In this document: positions 35,300 to 44,600 of the stretch, piece after piece | Layout: every line of letters starts with the position of its first letter | Numbering within the stretch: position 1 is the stretch's first letter | Source of the DNA: Flavobacteriales bacterium | GTDB taxonomy: Bacteria; Bacteroidota; Bacteroidia; Flavobacteriales_D; Crocinitomicaceae | Assembly (NCBI GenBank): GCA_947380375.1 | Contig: CANCQX010000005.1 | Span: 1-52,771 of the forward strand | Direction of reading: 5' to 3' | DNA: 52,771 bases | The notes under the pieces: generated by a model | What the model was told of the DNA's origin: nothing | Database searches by the model: none | The model's input: the letters and a program-made list of their open reading frames with translations, nothing else | Translations under genes and position numbers: made by a program

Positions 35300-36295
35300 T
35301 TAGTCTTTGACAGACATTCTAAGATTTATATCTTCTATAATTTCGTTTGAATTTTGTAAATTCATACAGTTAAAATGTGTTTTAGGACAATTCTTGTATC
35401 CTATTTTAGAACAAGGTCTACAATTTAAGTTTTTTACTTCGTGAATGGAAAATAATTCAGGCGATTTTGGTAAATAAGGATACATACCCAAAGATGGGAC
35501 AGTATTTCCCCAAACACTGACAATCGGAACTTCAAAACAAGAAGCAATGTGCATTAAACCTGTATCATTTGTCAAAAGAACTTTCGATTGCTTTACAATA
35601 CTTGCAGACTGCTGTAAAGTAAATCCTCCACAAGCATTTTTAATAATTTTATTTGGAAAAAAAGAAATTATAGAATCTGCTAAAACTGCATCCATTTTAC
35701 CACCAACAAGAACTATTGGATAATTAATTTTTGAAATTATTTCTACTAATTTATTTAAAGGCAATCTTTTAGTTGAAAACTGAGCACCAATTGCAATAGC
35801 AAGAAATGGTGATTGAATACCAAAAGAAGTAATAATAGAAACGTTTGAATCGCTTGAAATATAAAAATCACACGGTAAAAAATCATTTTTAACACCTAGA
35901 TGCTTTACTGTTTCGAAGTACCTATCAACTATATGTATTTTAGGCATTCGGTCAAGTTTAAATTTAACTAACATCCATTTCTCAATATTCATTTTAGGAA
36001 ATGAACGCGATGGTACTTTTAATTTCTGTTTTAATGAAAGTGTTCGAACATTTTTATGCAAATCGATTACCCAATCATACTTTTCTTTCTTTAAATCAGA
36101 AACAACCTCATTTATAGATGATTGAATAGCTATAACCTTATCAATGTTTGGATTTTGATCAATTAACGAGACAAAACTTTTCTTAGTAATAAAGTGAATA
36201 GTTGCATTTGGAATTTGCTGTTTTAAGCAGCGGACAATAGGAGTTGTTAATACAACATCACCAATAGAACTAAATCGTACAACTAAAATTTTCAC
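35300..36295 (-). CDS. Glycosyltransferase family 9 (heptosyltransferase-like)
   Basis: 331 aa GT-B enzyme. N-terminus MKILVVRFSSIGDVVLTTPI is the GT9 acceptor-loop motif. C-terminal nucleotide-sugar site: LLTNDTGLMHIASCFEVPIV with SVWGNT (family D-T/S-G-x-x-H). A late cysteine cluster NCRPCSKIGYKNCPKTHFNC is seen in many heptosyltransferases. It adds a sugar to lipopolysaccharide core from an ADP-sugar at the inner face of the inner membrane. First of the envelope glycosylation group with the two genes upstream of it on this strand. Confidence 0.92.
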   Translation of the reverse strand: MKILVVRFSSIGDVVLTTPIVRCLKQQIPNATIHFITKKSFVSLIDQNPNIDKVIAIQSSINEVVSDLKKEKYDWVIDLHKNVRTLSLKQKLKVPSRSFPKMNIEKWMLVKFKLDRMPKIHIVDRYFETVKHLGVKNDFLPCDFYISSDSNVSIITSFGIQSPFLAIAIGAQFSTKRLPLNKLVEIISKINYPIVLVGGKMDAVLADSIISFFPNKIIKNACGGFTLQQSASIVKQSKVLLTNDTGLMHIASCFEVPIVSVWGNTVPSLGMYPYLPKSPELFSIHEVKNLNCRPCSKIGYKNCPKTHFNCMNLQNSNEIIEDINLRMSVKD

Positions 36296-36311
36296 GTATT
36301 AGAATTTTATA

Positions 36312-37820
36312 TTATTTCTGTATAGGTTCATTTGTTTTCCAAACTTCAATATATTGATTTGAATTTCTTGGATTTAAAGTTCTTGCAATATTATCGATCA
36401 TACTTGGTTCACATTTTTTGACCAAACTTAATTTAGCATAAATTAATTTATACTCATTAATTCTAGACTTCAAGTCCTCATCCCCAAAAAAGAAGATGTA
36501 ATCGTATTTATTCCCTTCAAAAACATCCAAAGATTGAGTTGTGTCGATTCTATCAGTAAAACTACAATACCAACTATTGGCATAAAATTTAGGCATTTGT
36601 GACGGCTTTGTATTCCTAGAACCTTCTAAAAGTATCCTTTCGTTCTCCAAATTATTATTATATAAAGAATACATAGCTTCCACTCGAGATTTTTTAGAAT
36701 AATGAAAACTCAAAGCAATTACTAAAGGAATGTTTAAAATCCAAAAAATCACAAAAGAAACATTCCAAAGTTTCCTCCAAAAAACACGATCCATTAAACT
36801 CTGATAACCAACAACACCTAAGATTATAAAAAAAGGCAATACTGTCAGAATAAATCGTTCTTGTCTATTTGGGTAAAAAGTATGGAATAAAATAAATATA
36901 ATAGTAGGTAAAAAAAGTAAAAAATATTTTTTAGCTGAACGAAAAAAACCAATGCACACTAATAAACCTAAAGGAAATAATAAGACACCCATTAATACCC
37001 AGAAATACATCAAATAATTAGAATTTGGAAGATATTGCACTCCCTCTTCCATGTTATACAATGAGTAAGTAATAAACTCGGCAAAAGGATATCCCCAAAT
37101 TAAATAATCGACAACGCCTTGAGTAAGTCCAAAAGCTATCATTAAACCTAAAGTATAGATAAAGAAATTTTTAAATTCCCATTTGAAAAAATAATATATT
37201 CCAATACCTATAGCAAAAACAGATATTTGATAACGAAAAGAAACTGCTAATCCAACTAATAAACCTGCATAAAGAAAATTAATTTTCTTTTCATTTTTAA
37301 TCAAGAGCCAAACTCCCCAAATCATGAAAGGAATAGCTGATAATTCAACCAAATTTCTAACAGATAAAAAAGGAATTACTGAAATCAAAGCTAATAACCA
37401 TCCAACAATAACTGCATTTTTTCTATTTGATATTTTTTCAGTTATTTTCATTCCAAAATAGACAACTAACAGCGATAGGAAGGCATGAAATAATCGATTC
37501 AATAGCATCAAAATTTTGGGATCAGAAAAACCTAAAAACTTAACGATATAAAAGAAAATATAATTCAAACCAACATACGTAAAACTATGACCTTCGGGTT
37601 TTCCTCTATTTCCTTCAGACCATGGTAACCAACCATTATAGTCATAACCATCAACCCAAGAAGTTGAAGCTTCAATAACTAAAAAATGATCATCGTGCAT
37701 TCCGTAACCTTCCGAAAAAATTGCTGCAATTACCCGTATAATTAAAGCAACAATAAGTATTAATTTGAATGAAGAAAAATCAATATTAAATTTACTTTTC
37801 AATGTGTTATTTAAATTCAT
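36312..37820 (-). CDS. Polytopic GT39/ArnT-like glycosyltransferase
   Basis: 502 aa with ~11-12 hydrophobic helices. The first periplasmic loop carries acidic DD in YGMHDDHFLVIEAS, as in GT-C lipid-linked sugar transferases (PMT/ArnT). Other landmarks: LFHAFLSLLVVYFGM, FLSVRNLVELSAIPFMIWGV, and a C-terminal soluble tail (~390-502). It probably moves a polyprenyl-phosphate-linked sugar onto an envelope acceptor. 16 bp from the GT9 gene and 4 bp from the sulfatase-type gene, so one operon. Confidence 0.88.
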   Translation of the reverse strand: MNLNNTLKSKFNIDFSSFKLILIVALIIRVIAAIFSEGYGMHDDHFLVIEASTSWVDGYDYNGWLPWSEGNRGKPEGHSFTYVGLNYIFFYIVKFLGFSDPKILMLLNRLFHAFLSLLVVYFGMKITEKISNRKNAVIVGWLLALISVIPFLSVRNLVELSAIPFMIWGVWLLIKNEKKINFLYAGLLVGLAVSFRYQISVFAIGIGIYYFFKWEFKNFFIYTLGLMIAFGLTQGVVDYLIWGYPFAEFITYSLYNMEEGVQYLPNSNYLMYFWVLMGVLLFPLGLLVCIGFFRSAKKYFLLFLPTIIFILFHTFYPNRQERFILTVLPFFIILGVVGYQSLMDRVFWRKLWNVSFVIFWILNIPLVIALSFHYSKKSRVEAMYSLYNNNLENERILLEGSRNTKPSQMPKFYANSWYCSFTDRIDTTQSLDVFEGNKYDYIFFFGDEDLKSRINEYKLIYAKLSLVKKCEPSMIDNIARTLNPRNSNQYIEVWKTNEPIQK

Positions 37821-37824
37821 TTAA

Positions 37825-39699
37825 TTAAAGTTCTTTATAATTTTTATAAAATTGAGTCAAAAAAGCATGACAATTTTTAATTTCCTTATTTTGATCTTGG
37901 GGTAAGTAAGTATTTTCTCCAAACGTTTTTGTATCCATTTGATAAACAATATTTCCCTTTGTAGAAATCCATCCATAACCTCTATTTACGGTGTGTAAAG
38001 CAAATTCATTAGACTTTGAATTTAATAAATCTTTACTCCATGGATAACGTTTTAAATCTCCTCCCAACTGATATAAAAGAGTTGCCGCAATATCCGATTG
38101 AGAACCTATTTTCTCTTGTTTTAGTCCCTTAAACTCTTGTTTTAAAGGTTCTCCCCAAACTAATAGAGGGATTCTAAAAAATAACTTAGCACTCGGATTA
38201 GGTAGTCCTGGAGTTGGGTGACCATGATCGGCTACAAAAACAAAAATTGTATTCTTAAACCATTTTTGTTTTTTACATTGCTCTATATAATTTCCTAAAC
38301 ATCCGTCTGCGTATACAAGTGAATTCATATAATCTGCTTCTTCTCCTGTAAATTTTTGATTTTTTCCTTTTGGTTGATCAAATGGTGAATGCGTACTTCC
38401 TGTAAATGCACAATGCAAAAATGGTTCTTTTGTAGCATTCATTTTAGTCAACATTAACGAGTACAAATCAGCATCAAAATAATTTAATTTACCTCTTTTT
38501 AAACTGCTTGGAAAAACTTTTTCATCTTCAACATTATCAAAACCATGATCCATAAAATATCCTCCAATATTTCCATACTTTAAATCACCACTAAACAGAT
38601 AATTTGTAGAATAACCGAATTTTTCTAAATCTTCATTTATCGTATGAAGTTTTCGATGTTTATCAGGTTGCATTGAAATCGAAATTTCCGGCAATGCTGG
38701 ATAACCACTAAAAATACTAGAGTTACCAATTTCAGATGTTCCTCCGCAGGCAAAAACATTTGTAAACAATAAACCGTCAGTAGCTAATTTGTCAAAATTA
38801 GGGGTGCTATTTTTAGTGTCACTTAAACATCCAATAGCGTTAGCCGACCAACCTTCCATTATTATAAATACAATATTTGGACGTTTTTTTGTAAAGATAA
38901 ATTGATTGTGCTTTTTAGGGTAATTGTACATATTATTAACCAATACCTTCGCTTCTAGTGAGTCAATATTTGGCATAAATTCATCAATTTCACTTCTATT
39001 ATATAGTAAATAACTTTTCCCAAAATAATACAACGAATTCACCGACAAATCATTAGCAACATGATTTTCTGAATAATAAGCAGAATCAATGTTTAAAGGT
39101 ATTTGTTGAATACCACCTCTTAATAATAGGAAAAATGAACCTCCAAAAAATATAAAAATTGAAAGCCCTGTAGGTATTTTTTTGTACCATGACAATTCAG
39201 ATTTTATAAATGTTTTGCTAAATAAAAAACTTCCCAATTTTAAAGCAATGATAACTTCTAATGTAGCATAAATAAAATACCAAATTGTCATGCTATAATC
39301 AGCAGTTCTAAAAACTTCATCTGGATTAGCTAAATGCATAAAAACACGAGTAGTTAACTTGTGATTCCATTCTGTATACGCATTTATTTCGCCACTATGT
39401 ATAAAAGCATTTAAAACAACCTCAATCCCTAAAACAATAATAAACGTTGGTCGTGCCCATTTTCCAGGGAGAATAAAACGAACAGCTAAAATCAATAAAG
39501 GAATTGTACTCAAGGCCGCCGCGGTAGCCATATCTAAACGAAAGGAATAGACAAAAGCCAATAACCATTCGCTAATATTGATGTTTTTAAATTTATCCCA
39601 ATTATGAATAGAAAATAATATTCTTTCTAAATCGAACAAAATCACCCAAAACAAAAGAAGTTTTAAGATATCATAAATGGTACTTTTAATTGCATTCAT
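37825..39699 (-). CDS. LTA synthase family membrane sulfatase/phosphoethanolamine-transferase-like protein
   Basis: 624 aa from the chosen start MNAIKSTIYDILKLLLFWVI. The longer open frame (to 39864) adds 55 residues lacking a clear role and would run into the trxA promoter region. Five membrane helices (~1-260) precede an extracytoplasmic alkaline-phosphatase-fold domain: metal motif PNIVFIIMEGWSA, nucleophile Thr in ACGGTSEIGNSSIFSG, and late metal ligands in VFVADHGHPTPG. It likely transfers a phosphoglycerol or phosphoethanolamine-type group, or cleaves a phospho/sulfo ester, on envelope glycans. Adjacent to the two glycosyltransferases. Confidence 0.9.
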   Translation of the reverse strand: MNAIKSTIYDILKLLLFWVILFDLERILFSIHNWDKFKNINISEWLLAFVYSFRLDMATAAALSTIPLLILAVRFILPGKWARPTFIIVLGIEVVLNAFIHSGEINAYTEWNHKLTTRVFMHLANPDEVFRTADYSMTIWYFIYATLEVIIALKLGSFLFSKTFIKSELSWYKKIPTGLSIFIFFGGSFFLLLRGGIQQIPLNIDSAYYSENHVANDLSVNSLYYFGKSYLLYNRSEIDEFMPNIDSLEAKVLVNNMYNYPKKHNQFIFTKKRPNIVFIIMEGWSANAIGCLSDTKNSTPNFDKLATDGLLFTNVFACGGTSEIGNSSIFSGYPALPEISISMQPDKHRKLHTINEDLEKFGYSTNYLFSGDLKYGNIGGYFMDHGFDNVEDEKVFPSSLKRGKLNYFDADLYSLMLTKMNATKEPFLHCAFTGSTHSPFDQPKGKNQKFTGEEADYMNSLVYADGCLGNYIEQCKKQKWFKNTIFVFVADHGHPTPGLPNPSAKLFFRIPLLVWGEPLKQEFKGLKQEKIGSQSDIAATLLYQLGGDLKRYPWSKDLLNSKSNEFALHTVNRGYGWISTKGNIVYQMDTKTFGENTYLPQDQNKEIKNCHAFLTQFYKNYKEL

Positions 39700-39818
39700 A
39701 GAATGTAAAGATAAGGATAATTCGATAATATAAAATTGAAAAAATAGTTGAAAAATAGAAATCATAAAGCTTACTTGTAAACTTTCAAAATCAGAAGTAT
39801 TACATGATATTAATCGTA

Positions 39819-39847
39819 TTGAAATAAAATATAAATTAATAACTTTG
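39819..39847 (+). promoter_or_regulatory. Promoter of trxA
   Basis: TTG (39819-39821), 18 bp, TAACTTTG (39840-39847). 41 bp before the trxA ATG. Confidence 0.55.
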
Positions 39848-39888
39848 GAAATAATTAAATTCAAGTTTTTTAAATATAGTTACTGAAA

Positions 39889-40182
39889 ATGGGGAAATTT
39901 AAAGAAATTGTTCAATCAGAAACACCAACTTTAGTTGATTTTTTTGCGACGTGGTGTGGACCTTGTAAAGCAATGCAACCAGTTTTAGACCAATTAAAAA
40001 CTGATTTAGGAGATTCTATTCGAATTATAAAAATAGACATCGACAAAAATCAAGATGTTGCCGAGAAATTTAAGGTAAAAGGGGTGCCAACATTTGTTCT
40101 TTTCAAAAAAGGTGAAATATTATGGAGACAAAGTGGTGGAATGAGTTTGCAAACATTGAAAGATAAAGTGAAAGGATACTAA
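39889..40182 (+). CDS. trxA: Thioredoxin
   Basis: 97 aa single-domain thioredoxin. Redox motif in DFFATWCGPCKAMQP (W-C-G-P-C) and cis-Pro in KVKGVPTFVLFKKGE. No signal peptide, so cytoplasmic. Slightly shorter than E. coli thioredoxin but complete. It carries its own promoter and is divergent from the envelope operon. Confidence 0.95.
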   Translation: MGKFKEIVQSETPTLVDFFATWCGPCKAMQPVLDQLKTDLGDSIRIIKIDIDKNQDVAEKFKVKGVPTFVLFKKGEILWRQSGGMSLQTLKDKVKGY

Positions 40183-40591
40183 TTAAAATTTGAATAAATT
40201 GAATAGATTCAAAAGATGTTTCATTTAAATAAAAATAATACATCTTTTAGTAATTCTCTTACTTTTTCTTGATAAAAAGTAAGCAAAAATCAAGATCTTT
40301 CTAAGGAATTTTTCACTTCATTCTATTACGTGAAATCGCACGTAAATACTTTCCTTCACGCTTTTTTTCGCGAAAAAACGAAACGCGATTACGGAAAAAT
40401 TTACAGCTAATTCTGAAGAAAGACAAATTTAAAGTAAACTCCGCACCTAATTTTACTTAGATGAGAAAATACCAAATCCTCAATTTTTAGTATTATTCTA
40501 TAAAATCATTAACTTTGTTTTGATATAATTTTTAAATTAAAGAAAATGTGATTTATAGATTCCGTTTTCTAATACCTTATATTAATTAAAA
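40183..40591. repeat. 409-bp intergenic region with flavobacterial-type repeat
   Basis: No gene. Around 40258-40300 the sequence CTTTTTCTTGATAAAAAG is a partly self-complementary block, followed by AAGCAAAAATCAAG, of a kind I know as a dispersed intergenic repeat in Flavobacterium genomes. Near 40320-40395 the stretch TTACGTGAAATCGCACGTAA and the CGCTTTTTTTCGCG/CGAAACGCG blocks can fold. The right end contains a -7 element TAACTTTG (40510-40517), 74 bp before ppa. Confidence 0.45.
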
Positions 40592-41278
40592 ATGAAAGAA
40601 GAAGTAAAAAAAATAGTTGATGCAATGAGTCAACGTTTTGTTTCCCATCCATGGCATGGTGTTGAAGTAGGCGATAAAAGTCCTGAAATTGTGAATACGT
40701 ACATTGAAATTGTACCATCCGATTCAATAAAATACGAAATTGATAAACCTTCCGGACATTTAATGGTAGATAGACCTCAAAAATTGTCTAATCACATGCC
40801 TTGCTTGTATGGTTTTGTTCCTAAAACTCTTTGTGATACAAGAGTAGCTGAAATGGCTAATGCTAAAACTGGTCGCACAGATATTACTGGTGATATGGAT
40901 CCTTTGGATATTTGTGTTTTAAGCGAACGTTCTTTTACGCATGGTAACATCTTTTTAGAAGCTAAAGTTATTGGCGGATTTAGAATGTTGGACGGAGGTG
41001 AAGCAGATGATAAAATTATCGCTGTTTTAAAAGGAGATCAAGCTTATGGAAACATAAACGACATTTCTGAAATGCCTAAAATGGTTATAGATAGAGTTCG
41101 TCACTTTTTCTTGACATATAAAGATTTAGATGGTGGTGCCAAAAATGTTGAAATCACGCATGTCTACGGAAAAGAAGAAGCTTTTGAAGTTATAAACCTT
41201 TCTCGTGAAGATTACGATGCAAAATATGGTAATGTAAATGAGAATTTGGTAAACGAATTATTAGCTGCATTGAAATGA
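40592..41278 (+). CDS. ppa: Inorganic pyrophosphatase (class A)
   Basis: 228 aa. Hydrolyses pyrophosphate. Substrate/metal site in ITGDMDPLDICVLSE (family D-x-D-P-x-D), plus IKYEIDKPSGHLMVDRP and IIAVLKGDQAYGNI. The protein is longer than E. coli PPase (~175 aa) and belongs to the Bacteroidetes type with N- and C-terminal extensions. Last core gene before the CRISPR region. Confidence 0.93.
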   Translation: MKEEVKKIVDAMSQRFVSHPWHGVEVGDKSPEIVNTYIEIVPSDSIKYEIDKPSGHLMVDRPQKLSNHMPCLYGFVPKTLCDTRVAEMANAKTGRTDITGDMDPLDICVLSERSFTHGNIFLEAKVIGGFRMLDGGEADDKIIAVLKGDQAYGNINDISEMPKMVIDRVRHFFLTYKDLDGGAKNVEITHVYGKEEAFEVINLSREDYDAKYGNVNENLVNELLAALK

Positions 41279-41282
41279 TTTT

Positions 41283-41345
41283 AGGTTGAGACTGAGGTTG
41301 AGGTTGATGCTAAGGTTGATATTGATGCTGAGGTTTAGATTGAGT
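41283..41345. repeat. Short degenerate tandem repeat (GAGGTTGATGCT-like)
   Basis: About five imperfect copies of a ~12-bp unit such as GAGGTTGATGCT, AAGGTTGATATT and GATGCTGAGGTT just after the ppa stop. Looks like simple slippage sequence. Frames through it are not convincing. Confidence 0.5.
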
Positions 41346-41408
41346 AAATAGATTTTAGAAGAGGGATTCAGAAATGAGTTCCTTTTTTTTTGGATAAAAC
41401 TAAGGAGC

Positions 41409-41490
41409 AAAAAAAATCCCCCGTTGAAGGACGAGGGAACCTAATGTTTTCACAACGGAATAATCCTTATTGCGATTGGCTTCAAATTGT
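41409..41490 (-). ncRNA. Orphan type II-C (Cas9) tracrRNA-like gene
   Basis: Read on the minus strand, the ~82-nt RNA starts CAATTTGAAGCCAATCGCAA. This stretch is the complement of a TTGCGATTGGCTTCAAATTG block, very like the 5' end of Bacteroidetes type II-C CRISPR repeats (an anti-repeat). It continues with the nexus AATAAGGATTATTCCGTTG, TGAAAACATTAGG, and a 3' hairpin CCCTCGT/ACGGGGG (41418-41437) followed by eight U. Anti-repeat, nexus and terminator hairpin are the standard tracrRNA parts. A TAnnTTTG promoter lies at 41496-41503. Cas12a does not need a tracrRNA and the local repeats are not complementary to it. No intact cas9 is in the window, but cas9 and II-C cas1 relics lie at 49.6-50.1 kb. 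In II-C loci the tracrRNA is often divergent upstream of cas9, its position here relative to cas12a. It was recognised by motif memory and was not folded. Confidence 0.72.
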
Positions 41491-41495
41491 TGAGA

Positions 41496-41503
41496 CAAAC
41501 CTA
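41496..41503 (-). promoter_or_regulatory. -7 element (TAGGTTTG) of the tracrRNA-like gene
   Basis: TAGGTTTG on the minus strand is an exact TAnnTTTG match. Initiation ~6-7 bases later would start the RNA at the anti-repeat. The -33 region is AT-rich without a clear TTG. Confidence 0.55.
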
Positions 41504-41555
41504 CACTTGTTTTTTTAATTTTAAATAGACGTAAATAGATTACGTTTAGCTATCA

Positions 41556-41563
41556 TACCTTTG
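41556..41563 (+). promoter_or_regulatory. -7 element (TACCTTTG), probable cas12a promoter
   Basis: TACCTTTG on the plus strand, 112 bp before the cas12a ATG and ~50 bp from the divergent tracrRNA -7 element. It may be the original cas9 promoter now driving cas12a. That idea is inference. Confidence 0.45.
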
Positions 41564-41674
41564 TAAGTTTTTCAATAAAAATGAGGGTTATATGAGTGTA
41601 TTAAAAATAAAATAAAATGTGTTTTTCATTATAAATTGACGTACATTGCAATCTTTTACATACAAAAACTTAAC

Positions 41675-44600
41675 ATGAAAAACACTTTAGAAAATTTCAC
41701 AAATAAATATTCTCTTTCAAAAACATTGAAATTTGAATTAATTCCTACCCCGAAAACATTAGAAAATATTGAAAAAAAAGGACTTATTTCAACAGATGAA
41801 AATCGAGCGGAAAGTTATAAAAAAGTAAAAAAAATAATAGATGAATATCATAAATATTTTATAAGCATTGCCCTTGAAAATTTAAACTTGTCAAACTTGA
41901 ATGAATTTTCAGAACTATACAATAAAAACAATAAATCAGATGAGGATAAAATTCTATTGAATAAAATTCAAATTGAATTAAGAAAAGAAATTGTAAACAC
42001 TTTTTCTAAAACAGCCTCAAATGATATTAAAGAAAAATATGATCGTTTATTTAAAAAGGAATTAATTCAAATTGATTTAATTGATTGGATAAAAAATAAT
42101 GGTGATTATGAGGATATTAAATTAGTTGAAGAATTTAAAACTTTTACAACTTATTTTACAGGATTCAATGAAAATCGAAAAAATATGTACACTGCTGAAG
42201 AACACTCAACAGGCATTGCCTATCGATTAATTCATGAAAACTTACCCAAATTTTTAGATAATTGTAAATCCTTTGAATTATTAAAATCAAAATATCCAAA
42301 TTTTAAAAATGAAGTAATTGAAAAAGAATTAGAAATGGTAATTCAAGGAAAACCATTAGACTCTATTTTTTCAATTGAATTTTTCAATGAAACCTTAACA
42401 CAAAAAGGAATTGATTTTTATAATACAGTTTTAGGTGGATTAACTGAAAAGGATGTCAAAAAGAAAATTAGAGGAATTAATGAGCATATCAATTTATTTA
42501 GACAAGAAAATCATTTAAAATCTAGAGATATACCAACGCTTAAAGTATTGTACAAACAAATTTTGAGCGATAGAGAAAGTGTTTCGTTTTTGCAAGATGA
42601 GTTCTTGGATGATTCTGATGTATTAAATTCAATTGAAGTATTTTATAGATCAGAGTTGTTAGAGAAAGAAATAGATGGAAACAAAATAAATATTTTTTCA
42701 TCGATTTCCTCTTTATTGAAAGATATCAATTCATTTGACACTAATAAAATCTACATAAAAAACGATACTTCATTAACAGATATTTCACAAAAAATATATG
42801 GAAGTTGGTCTATCGTTAAAGCCGCATTAAAATTTCATTACGAAGAAGTTATTAAACCTTTAAACGGAAAGAAAAGAACTGAAAAATACGATGAAGAACT
42901 AGAAAAATGGTTAGGAACAACTAAAAATAGTCAGTTTTCATTGCAATTTATACAAACTATATGTGATTCATTTTTCAAAGAATTAGAAGAAAAAGAGGAA
43001 AAGAATACAGGGAGTGAATGGAATGAGTATTTTAAAAATATGAATTTAATAGTTGATGAAAATAGCATCTCATCTAGTTCTATAGAGCGAATTACATCAA
43101 AGTATGAAGCAATAAAAGACCTTTTAAATGCTGAAAGCACATCTTCAAAAAAATTAATCCAAGAGCAACATAAAGTAGATAAAATCAAAGCTTTTTTAGA
43201 TGAAATAGTTTCATTTTTACATTTCATAAAACCATTGATGTTAAACGATTCTTCATTGGATAAAGAAGAAGGATTTTACAGTATGCTAGAAGGATTGTTT
43301 GCGCAACTAGATTTAGCAACTCCGTTGTATAACAAAACCCGAAATTATTTAACCAAAAAAGCTTATTCTACCGATAAAATTAAATTAAATTTTGAAAATG
43401 CTCAATTATTAGCTGGTTGGGATGTAAACAAAGAAACGGATAATACGTCTGTTTTACTTCGAAAAGATGGATTGTACTATTTATGTATAATGGATAAAAA
43501 ACACAATAACGTTTTTAAAAATGTACCATTAAGCTCTAAAAAAGAAAATAATTTCGAAAAAATAGTAAATAAATTTTTTCCTGATGCATCAAAAATGATC
43601 CCAAAATGCAGTACTCAGTTAAAGGCAGTTAAACAGCATTTTTCTTATTCAAAAGACGATTATATAATATCAGGTAAAGTATTTAATGGTGATTTATCTA
43701 TATCAGAAAAAGTGTATCAATTAAATAATTATGTGTTTGATTTGGAAACAAATTCAATGGTAATTTCTTCTGGAGATGGAGAAAAAAGACCAAAAAAATT
43801 CCAAAAAAAATATTTAGAACTATCTAATGATACAATTGATTTCAAAGATAGTTTAACATCATGGATAGATTTTTGTAAAGATTTTCTGATTAAATATGAA
43901 AGTACGTGTCAATTTAACTTCTCTTTTAAACCAAGTAAAGAATATAATTCATTAGATGAGTTTTATAGAGATATTGATAATCAAACATACAAAATAACTT
44001 TTCAAAACATTGATGATAATTACATTAATTTATTAATAGAAGAAGGGAAAATATACCTATTCCAAATTTACAACAAAGATTTTTCACAAAACAGTAAAGG
44101 CAAACCAAACCTTCATACAATGTATTGGAAAGCATTATTTGAAGAAGAAAATTTGAAGAACGTTATTTACAAACTAAATGGAGAAGCGGAAGTTTTTTAT
44201 CGAAAAAAATCATTGGAATACTCGGAAGAACTTTGGAAAAAAGGACATCACGCCGATGAATTAAAAGATAAATTTTCGTATCCAATTATTAAAGACAAAC
44301 GCTTTGCTTTGGATAAATTTCAATTTCATGTACCAATAACCATGAATTTTAAAGCAACTGATGGAAATTATTTTAATACAAATGTGAATGAATTTTTACA
44401 AAATAACCCAAACGTAAATATTATTGGAATTGATAGAGGAGAAAGACATTTATTGTATTTAACATTGATTAATCAAAAAGGTGAAATCATTATTCAAAAA
44501 ACACTGAATACGATTACAAATGCTATAACAACAGTTGATTACCATAATCTTCTCGATACAAAAGAAAAAAATAGAGATACTGCACGTAAATCTTGGGGTA

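Noticed and set aside
41409-41490. The tracrRNA-like element as a plain terminator for ppa
   Set aside because: The U-run follows the hairpin only on the minus strand, and the anti-repeat and nexus upstream are not expected of a terminator. ppa is on the plus strand.
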